Below are positions 1-10,871 of a stretch of 64,000 bases of DNA, one piece after another (the stretch's first letter is position 1; each line of letters opens with the position of its first letter). The DNA is from Spongilla lacustris. Its lineage: Eukaryota; Porifera; Demospongiae; Spongillida; Spongillidae. The translations under genes were made by a program, and so were the position numbers. Where the stretch lies: NCBI GenBank assembly GCA_949361645.1, contig OX442416.1, forward strand, positions 7,384,362 through 7,448,361, given 5' to 3'. The notes below the pieces were generated by a model, which ran no database searches, was not told the DNA's origin, and was given only the letters and a program-made list of their open reading frames with translations.

Positions 1-319
1 TGCACTTATCAATGCCACCCAGTACCCACCTCCCCCCCAGCCCCAACCCCCAACCCCGCATGTACGGGCATAGGTCGGGGATTGACATCGCGCCATATCA
101 AACTATTCTGCGGCATGCTGTCAAATCCTTCCTATCTAAGGGGTCGGGGTTTGACAATCGATAAATTCGCGCGAGCACGGGCATACATGTTAGGCACTGC
201 GGAATTAAAAAAAAATGCTCAAAAGAAATATTATTATCGTTAGAAAGAGCAAGACGTTTAACACCGTAGCATATTTAGCACCGGAGATATGTAGGTATTT
301 TTCAGATGCATGTTGCGGG

Positions 320-715
320 AATAGCCAAGTGAATGGACAAAATCTTGATAACGTACAGTGCGTTTTCGGTAAAAAATGGCAAAATCCATTAAAGTATAAA
401 CACTGCCATAGAATATATAAGGTAGCCCACACATCATGCTTCAAAAAACATTCAAAAAAAGTTGTACTTGTCGTACTTTTTTCTGTGTCAATTAAATTCT
501 CTACATAGTGCATTGTTAAGAACCGTATCTCTTTATTTGCATCGTGTAACCAAGGGTGTGATTTAAAAATAGGCTGACAATTGGTAAATTTAGCATGATA
601 GACACATCAAACAACAGTAGAGAAATGGATGCCAAAAAACTGTATTTCTATTTATGATGAATTTTCAAATATTGGTCCTACTCGTAGGACTTGGACCTGG
701 AGAATTAAGGTCATA
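320..715 (+). repeat. Dispersed repeat family A, copy 1
   Basis: This stretch matches 46430-46795 in the same orientation over about 380 bp with small indels. Shared blocks include GGACAAAATCTTGA, CACATCATGCTTCAAAAAAC, ATCGTGTAACCAAG, GACACATCAAACAACAGTA and a distal GGACTTGGACCTGG. Both copies end at nearly the same point (GGATTTAAGG / GAATTAAGG), as expected for one element family. The reading frames across it are probably not genes, because the two copies differ by frame-breaking indels. Confidence 0.75.
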
Positions 716-1040
716 TTGTGAACAAAAAACTGACTAGCATGCATACACTTGAGCACAATATCATTTAGAATTGAAGAATATTATTTTCATTGGCCACAAA
801 CACTAAATCACCAATTAAATAGTCCACAAGCATGTCAATGACCATCAATTAATTATTCTTCAGACTCATCATCCATCATTCAATATTTTACTTTTAGTTT
901 TGGTAACTTGCTTTATGAGTTATCTGCCCATTGTATAGTATGTTGATGAAATTTACAAGCACCTTGCAGATAAGTTAAATTAACAGATACTCTGGAAATG
1001 AAGGTTTGCTGCTCCTGGGCACTGGAATTGTCATAGTATA

Positions 1041-1080
1041 AATATATATATATATATACACAATTATATATATATATATA
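1041..1080. repeat. (AT)n microsatellite
   Basis: Alternating TA/AT tracts interrupted by ACACAATT, followed by a short T run. Confidence 0.85.
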
Positions 1081-1089
1081 ATTTTTTTT

Positions 1090-3255
1090 TGCAAGATGTA
1101 TAGTCATCTTATGAGGCTATAAGCATGCATGTAACTATAATCATTCACAGCTACACTTGAAAACCATAGTAGAACGTATTTTAATGGTGGTATACCTAAG
1201 TATAAAGGCCCTCACCTGGCTGACTATTGTACTCGTTGCAGTACCAGTGCAGCTAATCATTATCTGTAGAGTGACGACTAGTAGCTGATGTCTCCTCTGC
1301 CTTCTACCTCCGTTTTGTTTTATTTATTTATTATAATATTGTACATGCGTTTGTCATACTTTTTAAACTTGATACTTAAAAAATAAAGAATATAAAAACA
1401 ATTGATGCATGCAAATAAAAGTCAATTTATACACAACAATGAGCAGGTATATACATTTCTGATGTAGGTACATATTGCATGTGTCACATCAAAAAAATCT
1501 CATCATCATCAATGCATGCAGCACACCACAATTTTCAGTTGCAATGATGCATGAACTGCATGGGTCCCCCACAGTCACTGTATGGGTTCTGTGGAGTTTG
1601 GCTGCTCCACAATTTTTTTTATGTCTCTACCATTCATCTTTAGATACATCATTGGTACATGTAGCTGTATTGCAACCATATATCTATAGTGTTTTTTTGC
1701 AGCTGAATTATTATATCTTCTGATTGTCTTGCACAATTCTGAAAGGTATAGTTCTTCAAACAACAAGAGGAGGCATAATTGCATACAGCTTGTATCCACA
1801 ACACTCTGTGGTATAGCCGTGCCCTTTGCAAACTCCTTCACAACTCGGACTAGCTAGAATTGCTTCCCCTTGGTCTTTCAGGGTCTGATGTAGGTGTGAC
1901 TGTGAAGGTCCCCCCGAACTTGGAGGCAGCTAGACCTTTACCCGTACATGTATACCAGTGGTTGTAGACACACAATCAGCAAATGGGTTTTTAACAGTAC
2001 ACATCTAACCTTTTTATGATGCAAAGGCATGCACATATGTACATCCTTGCAACCTACATGTACTGTACAAGTGTTTGCTGTGAAGACATTTAAAATCTCA
2101 TTCAGTACATGTACATTGTGGTCTCAAGATTATCTTGTTTAGGTAGATTGTATCCACGCGGGGGTAAACTGAAACCTACATGTATGATAGCACAAGATGT
2201 AGAATTTGCAAAAAAATCATTAGGGTTGATAGAGTCAGCAAATACAGCTTACTGTACAGTCTACTACATGCCACGTGCACACCATGCACGACATGATATA
2301 CTGGGGTATAATATGAACTTACTGACCGCAGCTGTGGTCTTGTCGAATCAGGAATGGGCCTCAGGCAGCAACATGCATGGTAGATACCTGGCGTGCAGAA
2401 CTGTCTTATTTTAAAACTCACTCAAACTTGCAACTGGACTACTGATGTCCTGAAGATTAACAAAGACCTTGCGATCACCACACTGTTCTTCTAAACTTTG
2501 CCACAGAGATTAACATATACGTCGCAGATGTTATATCAATGGGTAGTCCTTCCTCTGCATGTGAACTAGCCTAAAAACAATTTTGTCTTGCGCCATATTC
2601 AGTTGCTTGTATGATAATGTACATGTACGACATTACATATACAGTATTTATGCATGTACACATGTAGACGTGGCTAAATGTCAAACCCCCTATCATTTCA
2701 AACTGCCCCTACCTACGCATAGCACACCGGTCAAATATTGTCAAATCCCCTACATCCCCCATACGGGGGGGGGATACCGGGTGGCACATGGCCAGAAATA
2801 GCGGACATGAATAATTGAAACCCGCGACGCGCGTCATAAAATAATGAAGTATGGAACGTCTATGGAGATTTGCATTCAAATGAGTACAATTCTTTGCTGG
2901 AGACCCGTAACTATGTTTCCAGGCCTAATAGTGATAGAGGTACTCTGAATGCATCTTCTTGTATTATTTTGTTCTGCCAAAATGCACACAGCTAATTCGA
3001 AACTGGGTTTTATGAAATACATACATTGAATGGAGGATGGTGCATTTATCAAGCGTTTCTCCCTTATAGCACGCCGTGTAGACCCGCTACTCAAGTTTCC
3101 AAGGCAGATCCTAAAAGCCAAATCATCTGGCCATATACTTCTACTATGGTGTTAATTTTGCCACATACACAGATGATTCAAAATGCACTTTTGTAGGTTG
3201 TGCAGCATGAAATTATTAAACTTTATGGTTAATTATTGTACAGTACACTGGTCGT
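1090..3255. other. No gene recognised
   Basis: Only short frames without recognisable domains are present. The sequence is AT-rich with many ACATGTA and TGCATGC palindromes. The portion from 2660 to 2795 is treated with the inverted-end element above. Confidence 0.6.
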
Positions 3256-3261
3256 TATATA

Positions 3262-3446
3262 TGTTCCGCACGGATGCGTAACTTGGACGGTTACGTAACG
3301 GGCCACCCATTACGTAACCGGTCGTCCGGTTACATAACCGGTCGGCCCGATGCATTACCAATGTATAATGCCAGCCGGTTACGTAACCGGTTGGCCCGAT
3401 GCATTACCAGTGTGTTTGGTTACGTAACCGGTCGGCCCGTTGCGGA
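3262..3446 (+). repeat. Left terminal inverted repeat and palindrome array
   Basis: The first 23 bases are repeated in inverted form at 6872-6894. Inside lie about four to five imperfect copies of the palindrome CCGGTTACGTAACCGG, separated by GTCGGCCCG-type spacers. They are plausible transposase-binding sites, by analogy with subterminal repeats of other DNA transposons. Confidence 0.85.
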
Positions 3447-3657
3447 ACCATATACTTGAAGTACTTTGTTATTTTTTCAGCATACAGCTACTTGATTTAT
3501 TACATAACTGCATGTAGTAATACATACAAGACTAAAACCCAAAAGTAAAAATTTTAACAGGATGCACAACATAATTGTTCAGCTTTGTACATAATGATGA
3601 TGATTAATTCAATGCGAAATCAGTGCAATGTTATTAATACAAAATAGCAGTATAATG

Positions 3658-6600
3658 TCAATTACATGAAGAGCAACACCACCACTCGTCTTCAGATGGA
3701 AACCTGAGTAGATTAGCACATTTTAAATGGTACCATCTTTGACATGTGCCACATTGCACCATATCTCCATACGTATCGGGCATCATACAGGTGCAGAAGA
3801 CATCTACTTTCACTTCAAAATAACTCTCTGCTCTTTTTCTTGCCTTTTTATCAACAGTCGGGAATGGTGTTAGTTTTCTTGTTTTGAAACACTGTAGGAG
3901 ATGGTTTCTCATTTTGCTTTGATCAAATGTAATATCTCCCACACAGTGGCCAAGTGCTGCATGTAATGCAAAGGCAATAGCAAATACACCGCAGTCATTG
4001 CTACCACATTGCCTTTGTACTTGTGGAATATGCACAGCTAAGTAGGCATTTTGGTTATCATCACTTTCCTCAATCATTGTTCTGTATACTTGACATAACT
4101 GATGAGTTATAGTAGATGACAAATGGCCATTGTACTTACGGCAATCATACACAGTAACTTTACCACCAAGGCTGGAAGATGTTACCCAATGTGAGTCAGA
4201 AACAAGATGTATTTGAATAGCTTCGCCTTTAATAGGAATGAATCGTCAATCTGCACCAATAATGTACTTTGCCATCCATCAATATGTGAAAATTGACCCT
4301 TCAGAATTTCTTGTGCAAGGGACATGTGCTGATCTGTAAGCCAGTCTCCAGTTTCTATGATTTTTCTCATCTCTGCAGAAAACCAGACTCCACTCCTTTT
4401 CTGTATGTAGAGGGGAAAAGATATGCTGTCATGAATCACTTGCACAAAACTCATTTTTAACTTACCTTTGCAACATGAGCTCCAGCGCTCACTGGTACTA
4501 TATCATTCTGTGGTGCAATATCAGAGTCATCACAAATGATACTGCAAGCTGATAAATCATCAATATCACTTTGTAAAGAGGCATTAATACCACACACTTC
4601 TTCATGATCAGCTCGTTTGCTCTTCCGATCAGTAGCGATTTTATCCCCTTTATTGTCACAAATTGATCCATGGTGGCAATGATTGCTACATTCAATGTTG
4701 TTTCGTACACAACTGCAACGTTTCGTGTTGCATCTTCCTGACTTGCAAGTGCGCGCACCTGTTTTTGGTAAAACTATTCCAAGGAGCCTGCAACTTTGCT
4801 GCTTCTCTTAGGGATATTACCGGCATTGTTCTCCAGCCCTCTGTTGCAAACTCAAAGGAACCAGTGAAAAGCTCCAGATCCCCAGCACCATAGCAGGTAT
4901 TCAGCACTCCTACCTTACAGCAAAAACGATACATGGTACAAGCCTTGCCCACTATCTCTACAATGATGCATGGCAAACGTTGTAGGTCAGTGTTAGCTCG
5001 ATCAATGCGTGGTATTCGGACACTGACATTATCTCCTACTGCAAACTGTTTAATGTGGTGTCCATTGTGCTTGGAATACTTTTGCCCCATCTTTTCTATA
5101 GCTTTTAAGTATGCAGCATCTGCCTTCTTACGTATCTCGAGATGTTTCTTTTGAGTGGACAGGGATCTAGGCAATAATGACTCTGAATGTGTTTCTTCAA
5201 GCCCAGTTGGTTCACTGGTATCCTCTGCATCTGCAGCAAGCTCCTCCTGAGTGTTAGCCGCCAATACAGTGAAATTTCCCTACATTGTACAAAAAGAGGA
5301 TTATGATAATGTGTATCTGTGAGCTGCTGCATTACCTGTTGCTGCATACTCATTTCACACTTCAGCAGCTCATTCTGATCTTCTTCATTGTATGTTTCCT
5401 GTTTGATGTCTTCGGTAATTGATTCATCAATATTGCACTCATCTTCTTCTTTGACCACTTCATCATCAATTATGTCACCATCCTTTTCATCAAGTTGTTC
5501 TTCATCAAACGTACCCTTCAACCGTGGTTCAGGGATTATAATTGACCTTGGGGGCTGGCCAAATACAAGCTCATATGGCATTGCTTTGGTTGTTTCATGT
5601 ACCTGCGTATTCATGGTGTCTAAAAAAAGTAAAGGTTCTTTTGCACAGTGCATGTATAAGCAACATTATATTTACACTTACAAACAATATGAGGCAGCCA
5701 CCTTGACCACGGAGGTTTACAAGTTTTCTGCTCTGCTACTTTGGCAGACAGCATCCGCTCCAAAGTGTAATGAGCTTGCTCAACTACACCTTGGGATTGT
5801 GGGTGGCGAGGCCTTCCTCTGACCAGTTGAACTTGCCCTGGCCAATCATTAAGAATCTCTGTGATCACTGAGTTTACAAATTCTCGGCCATTGTCACTAT
5901 GCAGTATGCTCGGAAGGCCCATAACTGGGAATACATACTTCTCCAATGCCTCAGCTACATCATGAGCACCTTTATTGACCAAGGGAAATGCCAAATTGAA
6001 CTTAGACCAGTGATCTACTATGTGCAAAATCCACTTGAAATCCTCATCTGGAAGATGGCGCATGTCAATGAGATCAATCTGTAAAGGGCAGATAGAGCTG
6101 TTAACAGATATAGTTAACAGCAACACAAGGCCTATATACCTGAAGCCGAGATAACAGGCCATTGGCTACAATAGGTCTGAGCGGAGGCTTTGTAGCTTGT
6201 GGCTTGCGCAGATGACAAGCTGAGCACAGCTTGACATACTGCTCAACAACACTTCTTGGCAAGAAGGAATAGGTACTCTGGACCTATTGTCCAAAAAGAC
6301 CAGCTAACTTTATGCAATCGGTATATTTACGTACCCGTGCGAACGTCTTCTTAACACCAGCATGCAAACCGTCATTATTGTGGATTGTGACTGCAAGAAG
6401 GTAAGCATGCAGTTGTAGTATTTTTTATACAAACGCTACAATGCTATATGTAGCCAACTAGCTGCTACATTAGCTACAAAATTGTGAGATAAACAACAAA
6501 TAACCTACTTCCTTATCTTCCTTGACGGCCACAACTAGCGCGTCTCGAATGCCTGCTTCTGGAAAGTCAAGCAACCGAAATCCACTGCGCTTCACCAGGT

Positions 6601-6757
6601 GACGAAAATGCTTATCGTCCTCAGAATTTCCCTTCAGATATGAGATAATCCTTTTCCCATACGCTTCACTGATGACAGCACTTCGTGACCTTGGAGCATC
6701 TTGCGGAAATGTACGCTGTACATAAGTATCAAACTCTTCTTTTTCACTCGAACTCAT
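3658..6757 (-). pseudogene. Ginger transposase: zinc finger, DDE integrase, Ulp1 protease, PHD finger
   Basis: Read on the minus strand in several exons. The N-terminal exon (from MSSSEKEEF, ~6757-6500) matches the leader of KRBA2-like integrase proteins. A HH...CC zinc finger is split over two exons (HNNDGLHAG near 6385; KLCSACH near 6215). The integrase core (~6085-5690) shows IDLIDMRH, HSDNGREF and QGVVEQAH, giving D, D and E. A linker with an acidic stretch follows (~5600-4780). The Ulp1 domain spans ~4400-3900 with SHWVTS (His), TVYDCRK (Asp) and CGSNDCGVF (Cys). A C-terminal PHD finger (CTC...QCGTC...WYHLKC...WCCSSC) ends at a stop at 3658. A one-base frameshift near 4230 splits the Ulp1 domain. 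Introns are short, with GT/AG edges such as the one at ~4474-4401. Ulp1 and PHD tails are known in Ginger families. Confidence 0.85.
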
Positions 6758-6805
6758 TGTAAAGCACAAATTCTATGACATGTGCTATTATCTCGTGCCC
6801 AGCAC

Positions 6806-6894
6806 CATCGGCCGGTTACGTAACGGGCCATCCGGTTACGTAACCGGCCGTCCGGTTACGTAACCGGTCGATGGTTACGCATCCGTGCGGAACA
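6806..6894 (-). repeat. Right terminal inverted repeat and palindrome array
   Basis: Three CCGGTTACGTAACCGG-like palindromes (6813-6869, with CGTC/CATC-type spacers) are followed by GGTTACGCATCCGTGCGGAACA, the inverse of the left end. The array is shorter than at the left end. Confidence 0.85.
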
Positions 6895-6924
6895 TATATA
6901 CATCCAAAATCGAGTGTACCTCGT

Positions 6925-7195
6925 CAGGGGCGGATGCAGGAATTTGGCGAGGGGGGGGGTCCGACATGAATAATTGATGAGGGGGAGGGGCGCGCGCGAA
7001 GCGCGCGAAAATTTTTGTGGTGTGCATTCCTATTTTTCCACAGATTGTATATACAGGGGGATTGTATGTACGCTACGTGTATTGACACGTGTAGTACGCT
7101 AATATACATTAATTATATTCATATACAGGTTTCGGGGGGGGGGGGGGGGGGGGGGTCCGGACCCCCCGGACCCCCCCCCCCTGCGTCCGCCCTTG
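6925..7195. mobile_element. Short MITE with 5-bp target duplication
   Basis: It begins CAGGGGCGGATGCAGG and ends with the inverse CCTGCGTCCGCCCTTG. CTCGT lies on both sides (6920-6924 and 7196-7200), a clean 5-bp duplication. The interior carries poly-G tracts, a GCGCGCGCGAAGCGCGCG palindrome and AAAATTTTTGTGGTG. A partial relative lies at 13092-13250. It has no coding capacity. Confidence 0.75.
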
Positions 7196-7264
7196 CTCGT
7201 ACATGGTATTTGTATCCTCACGTTCAATCTAGCTTTCGCTTTGTGAAGACAACCATATATCTAC

Positions 7265-8160
7265 ATGGAATTGGAAGAGAACGTGCAACCAGCTACCAGC
7301 CGAAGAAGCTATACGCTTTCGAAAGATGTGCTACCTCCGTTGGAGACGCTAGTTGTGACTATTGTGGGGTCCACTGAACTTGATGGTATACTATCTGCAT
7401 CGATACCAAATCGTCTGCTAGAAGACTGGGCAAATTCACGGAGCACCGATACAAGCTTCGTGGCGTTATTAAATGAACGTATTGAGGACGATATCATGTC
7501 TTTCGACCCAGACGCAACACGTTTAGAGACACAATTGTATCGCAGCTAGATCGCTGAGTGTTGCCTCTAAACTTAGAAAAACGAGGGGTGCAAAGAGGAT
7601 CGATGTGCTACTTGGCTCCACAATCATTACAAATCGTAAAGGTGAGTTGTTTCCTGCTACCATGCTTGTTGAAGAACGAAACGTAGCGATCGACTTATTG
7701 GCCGAAGCCGATGCTATGATTGAAGATTTGCAGGATCAGCTAATGTTAATTAGTGAGGCAGAAGCTGACTGAAGTACACGAAACGCTTGATTCACAGTAT
7801 TGTAACAAAGGAGGTAAATTAGATGATGTAAGCAACAGGCACGCTCGAAGGAAAGTACAAGATGTAGTTAGTTGCACAAGTAGAGCGTTGGAATTCTTGC
7901 CATCATACGGGATTACTCCTGACTCACTTAGGTGTCATACCACCACTGGAAAACTTCTAACTATGCCTCTGTTATCAGGAACCACTGATATCGACAACTC
8001 CGACAGCACCGAGGCAAATCTAAGGGTTTTGTATTTGCTAGATAGATTCGGAGTAAGCGACAAGTTTTACCAAGAACTTTCCATGCTTTTCTCAGAGCTT
8101 CCAAGGTCTAATGCCGTAAAAAAAAGCGCGCACCGAACTCAATGATACCATGGAGCTGTG
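7265..8160 (+). pseudogene. Frameshifted gene of an unassigned repetitive protein family
   Basis: Three overlapping frames together give a coherent ~290-residue protein: 7265-7545 (MELEENVQP..., acidic, Leu-rich), ~7550-7770 (ends with a coiled-coil-like LISEAEA stretch) and 7753-8145 (FLPSYGITPDSL, then VLYLLDRFGVSDKFYQELS and LPRSNAVKK). A fourth shift in an A8 run near 8120 would continue into ARTELNDTMELC, where a TG microsatellite interrupts. At least three single-base shifts are needed. From memory, the LLDRFGVSD...LPRS block resembles the N-terminal half of a poorly characterised multi-copy protein found in sponges and cnidarians. I cannot confirm this and assign no function. Confidence 0.55.
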
Positions 8161-8166
8161 TGTGTG

Positions 8167-8245
<79 letters not shown>

Positions 8246-8272
8246 GTGTTGTGTGTGCATGCGTGTGTGTGG
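8157..8272. repeat. (TG)n microsatellite
   Basis: About 115 bp of nearly pure TG dinucleotide with rare GC interruptions, lying directly on the 3' side of the broken frame at 7265-8160. Confidence 0.95.
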
Positions 8273-8497
8273 AGACAGCAATTAAAAGCAAAAATGTCTA
8301 TACTTGGCGGCATAATTAATTGAACTACAGCATAGCGAATGATGTCATCCATCCGCAGCCTCGTACAATAAACGCATATACATCACGACATTGATCCACG
8401 TTTAAAGTTTATTGTACTATCATGGCATGCGGCGATCGAGTGTACATGGAAAGTGTCATACGAGGACAATCACGTTTACAGCGCTATTTGGACCCCT

Positions 8498-10341
8498 ATG
8501 ACTGATTCTGAAGTGCATTACTACAACTTTCAGTGCCACACCTATGGTGGCTTCGGGCTTCCTCTTGAATCGGGGAGGTGTGTTATGAGAGATAGTTACA
8601 GACAAAGCTACAATGTGTGCTAAATTATTGTACGACTTACGTGTAACTCTTTGTAGCCATATACATTTTGATCATATGTGCCATCATTGAAAATCGTTCA
8701 ACCTGACACGCACCCGCTACATATCTGTTGGCTGTTGTACCTCAGGTAACATAGTTCCTCAGGCCAAAATCTATTTTTTACACTGATGTGAATACAATTA
8801 AGTGATTGATTAACCATGCGCGCCTTTTAGTCCCACAGATTCTGAGGTGATATATTAATTGCATGTATACAGCTAAATGTATGTACCTATGTAGTGTTGA
8901 GTGTTATTAATTGCTTATGAACATCGGCACTTGAAAAGGTGGGAGTATGTACGGACACTTTGTTTGATACTTATTTCACAATATTTACATGAGATAAGTT
9001 GTACAACACTCTAGGAACTACTCCCCATAAAATGTATCATCTAAAGCCTATTTGCAATTTTTTCTTGATCAGACCCTGTACATGTGCATGTTCATGAAAC
9101 GATAGCCAATATTTATTCATTTGCCCATGCTTGCACTCTGTCATTCTAGTTGGTTTCTTGGAGAACTGAATTCAGATGCTGCTACAGCTGTTCTTAGTTC
9201 AAGTGGGTGCAATACATTTATTGTGTACAAGGACATTGAAAAGAATGCATTTGCATTGGCATTCAGGTTCATATCCAGATAATTAAATATTGATTTTGTT
9301 AATGAATCATTCTTCATAGTTCCCAGCAGGACGATATCAGTGCTGTGGAAATCAGTGGTGCTTTTAAGATATTAGAAATCAAGTGTACAGATGGAAAGTA
9401 TATGATTACTGGCCAGGTGAATGGTTCCTTTTTATTATGATACCTTAATCTAACAAAGAACCTACTCCAGAATGAACTATATGATGATGTGATACAGGCT
9501 GTAAGCTCTTTTACAGCAACACATACTCCTGCTCTTTTGCCTGCATTTGATAAGACATTTGTCACTCAAATGAGTATCCCCAGTTCACTGTCTCTTCCTC
9601 CTCCATACAGCCAGGCTGAGAGGGCTCTACAGGTACTGTTAATGTGTAATAATGCAGATAATGAAAATTGCCATTGTTATAGTATGTGTCTTTAAAGTAC
9701 ATGTACATCTACTCTGAATTTCATCCATACATATCTGTACTGTATACAGTACTTTATACATATACACTGTATACATGTGCACCTATCTGTACTGATGTGA
9801 TATGAACACTTCCATAGATGTACATACACATGCATGCATACGTCAGTCTGCCTCGTTTTGAATAAGGTGTGGTGTATAACCAACCCTGCAATGTTAACAA
9901 TACTTATATGCTTTGTGGTGTGATTTTTCCTCCAGCCAGATATAGCTCCATTACCAAATCTAAGTGAGCTAGACAAGGAGCCTGAAGGTATGTAACATGA
10001 TAAACTTCGACCATGCTACCAAACATTGTCTATACACAGTTCCAAACCCTGTGTCGAATGCTAATTCTTATGGAGGGAATGAATCACCCTATGTGCCGAT
10101 ATCACATTGGCACTATTATAGACACCATCACCGTTGCCATCCAAAGAATGTCTGCCATGCATGCTGCCATTCAGATCGGGAGTTCTTTTTACCATGTTGG
10201 AAAGGACCTCTTCTTGCTTTGTGCATTATTCTGTTATGGATAATAGTTATTGTGTTACTCATTATTGTGGCAGTGCCTCTCAGCCCATGTATAGCAATTG
10301 GTGCTATTTGTTTTTGTTGCTGTGTGTGTTGCAATAATTGA
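8498..10341 (+). CDS. SH2-like, tail-anchored membrane protein (six exons)
   Basis: Exons 8498-8577, 9150-9266, 9320-9416, 9471-9632, 9936-9987 and 10040-10341 join in one frame with GT/AG borders, giving 269 residues. Residues ~27-125 read as an SH2 fold: SWFLGELNSDAA (the W[YF]xG start), GCNTFIVYKD at the FLVR position, FKILEIKCTDGKYMI and a final LYDDVIQAVSSF. The phosphotyrosine-binding Arg of FLVR is Tyr here, so canonical pTyr binding is doubtful. A linker contains LPPPYSQ, a PPxY motif of the kind bound by WW domains. Near the C-terminus lie a His/Cys-rich stretch, a ~23-residue hydrophobic helix (LLALCIILLWIIVIVLL...) and a Cys-rich tail (CFCCCVCC), possibly palmitoylated. The start ATG is the first in frame. 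An upstream ATG at 8419 runs into a stop. Introns 2, 3 and 5 are 52-54 bp. The PPxY and membrane anchor suggest an adaptor at a membrane; this is inference. Confidence 0.7.
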
Positions 10342-10528
10342 TCTTATACTTATAATTATAATTATATACATGTATATGTATGGACCACACCATACTGTCT
10401 TTTAAAGTGCACTGCTTGTATTCTAGATGAGTTATTTGACAAACATTATATAATGACCGCACTACATGTACATGTGTATCTATATTATACGCACACAGTG
10501 AAAATGTGATGGCACATTCATACAATGG

Positions 10529-10563
10529 AATAAAAGTACATATACAATTGCTTGTGTAATAAA
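10529..10563 (+). terminator. Poly(A) signals of the SH2-like gene
   Basis: Two AATAAA hexamers at 10529-10534 and 10558-10563, about 190-220 bp after the stop codon. A minus-strand frame begins its own end just beyond, so the two genes would be convergent. Confidence 0.5.
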
Positions 10564-10583
10564 TAAAAATGATTCAGGTTCTA

Positions 10584-10871
10584 TCATTCTCCCCTGTGAG
10601 TCTTTGACATCTTGTCAGTTTTAAGGTCCTTTCCAAAGACTACAGCTTGCGGACCCTCTGGTTTCCACATTCAACATTTGGTAGATGCTGCTGGCAAGCA
10701 ATTGTCTACATCACTAATAGGTTCATCTCTCTGAGACATAGTCAACCTCATGCTTCTGGAAAAGTACAATGTACCATCATGCATCTCCAAGTACTCAGCT
10801 GGAGTCAGTCTTACTGGTCTAGTCAAAGACAGACCAGACTCATTGTTAACAAAGGCAAAAGTAACTGATTT
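10584..10871 (-). CDS. Unidentified exon(s) with an in-frame TGA
   Basis: The minus strand reads VTFAFVNNESGLSLTRPVRL, TPAEYLEMHDGTLYFSR and SQRDEPISDVDNCLP, ending ...ASTKC at a TGA (10671-10673). The same frame then continues MWKPEGPQAVVFGKDLKTDK to a second TGA at 10584-10586. A possible splice acceptor (AAATCAG) precedes the first residues near 10872. Composition is protein-like, but I recognise no domain. The first TGA may be the true end, a nonsense change or a recoded codon. No selenocysteine insertion element was identified by eye. Upstream exons would lie at higher coordinates and were not found. Confidence 0.3.

Larger units (their letters stand above)
1..2795. repeat. Possible DNA element with inverted ends, cut by the window edge
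   Basis: The first ~175 bases and 2660-2795 carry the same vocabulary in opposite orientations: a GGGTGGCA-type end, a run of G/C, then tracts reading GTCAAATCC and TGTCAAACCCC. This fits the two inverted ends of one DNA element about 2.8 kb long. The left end runs out of the window, so no target duplication can be tested. No transposase is visible between the ends. Apart from the repeat at 320-715 and an AT tract, the interior holds only short unsupported reading frames. Confidence 0.35.
3262..6894 (-). mobile_element. Ginger-type DNA transposon (integrase, Ulp1 and PHD encoding)
   Basis: The element starts TGTTCCGCACGGATGCGTAA and ends with the exact reverse complement of that segment. Both sides are flanked by TATATA (3256-3261 and 6895-6900). 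Because TATATA is palindromic, it can be read as a 4-6 bp target duplication or as an extension of the inverted repeat. Ginger elements are known for TGT...ACA termini, short target duplications, a retrovirus-like DDE integrase and extra Ulp1/OTU/PHD domains, all consistent with what is seen here. Both ends carry arrays of a 16-bp palindrome. One coding unit lies inside on the minus strand. It has at least one frameshift, so this copy is probably non-autonomous now. Confidence 0.85.

Noticed and set aside
205..513. Overlapping ~100-codon frames on both strands
   Set aside because: They lie at or beside a dispersed repeat whose second copy at 46430-46795 breaks both frames; no domain.
2109..2421. 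101- and 81-codon frames on opposite strands
   Set aside because: No recognisable motifs, no splice or homology support; typical of chance frames in AT-rich DNA.
5388..5822. 144-codon plus-strand frame, Ser-rich
   Set aside because: Antisense shadow of the acidic linker and integrase exon of the Ginger gene on the minus strand.
8092..8352. His/Thr-repeat protein on the minus strand
   Set aside because: Translation of the (TG)n microsatellite.
10128..10334. 68-codon frames opposite the SH2-like last exon
   Set aside because: Shadows of the last exon, which joins in phase to five others.
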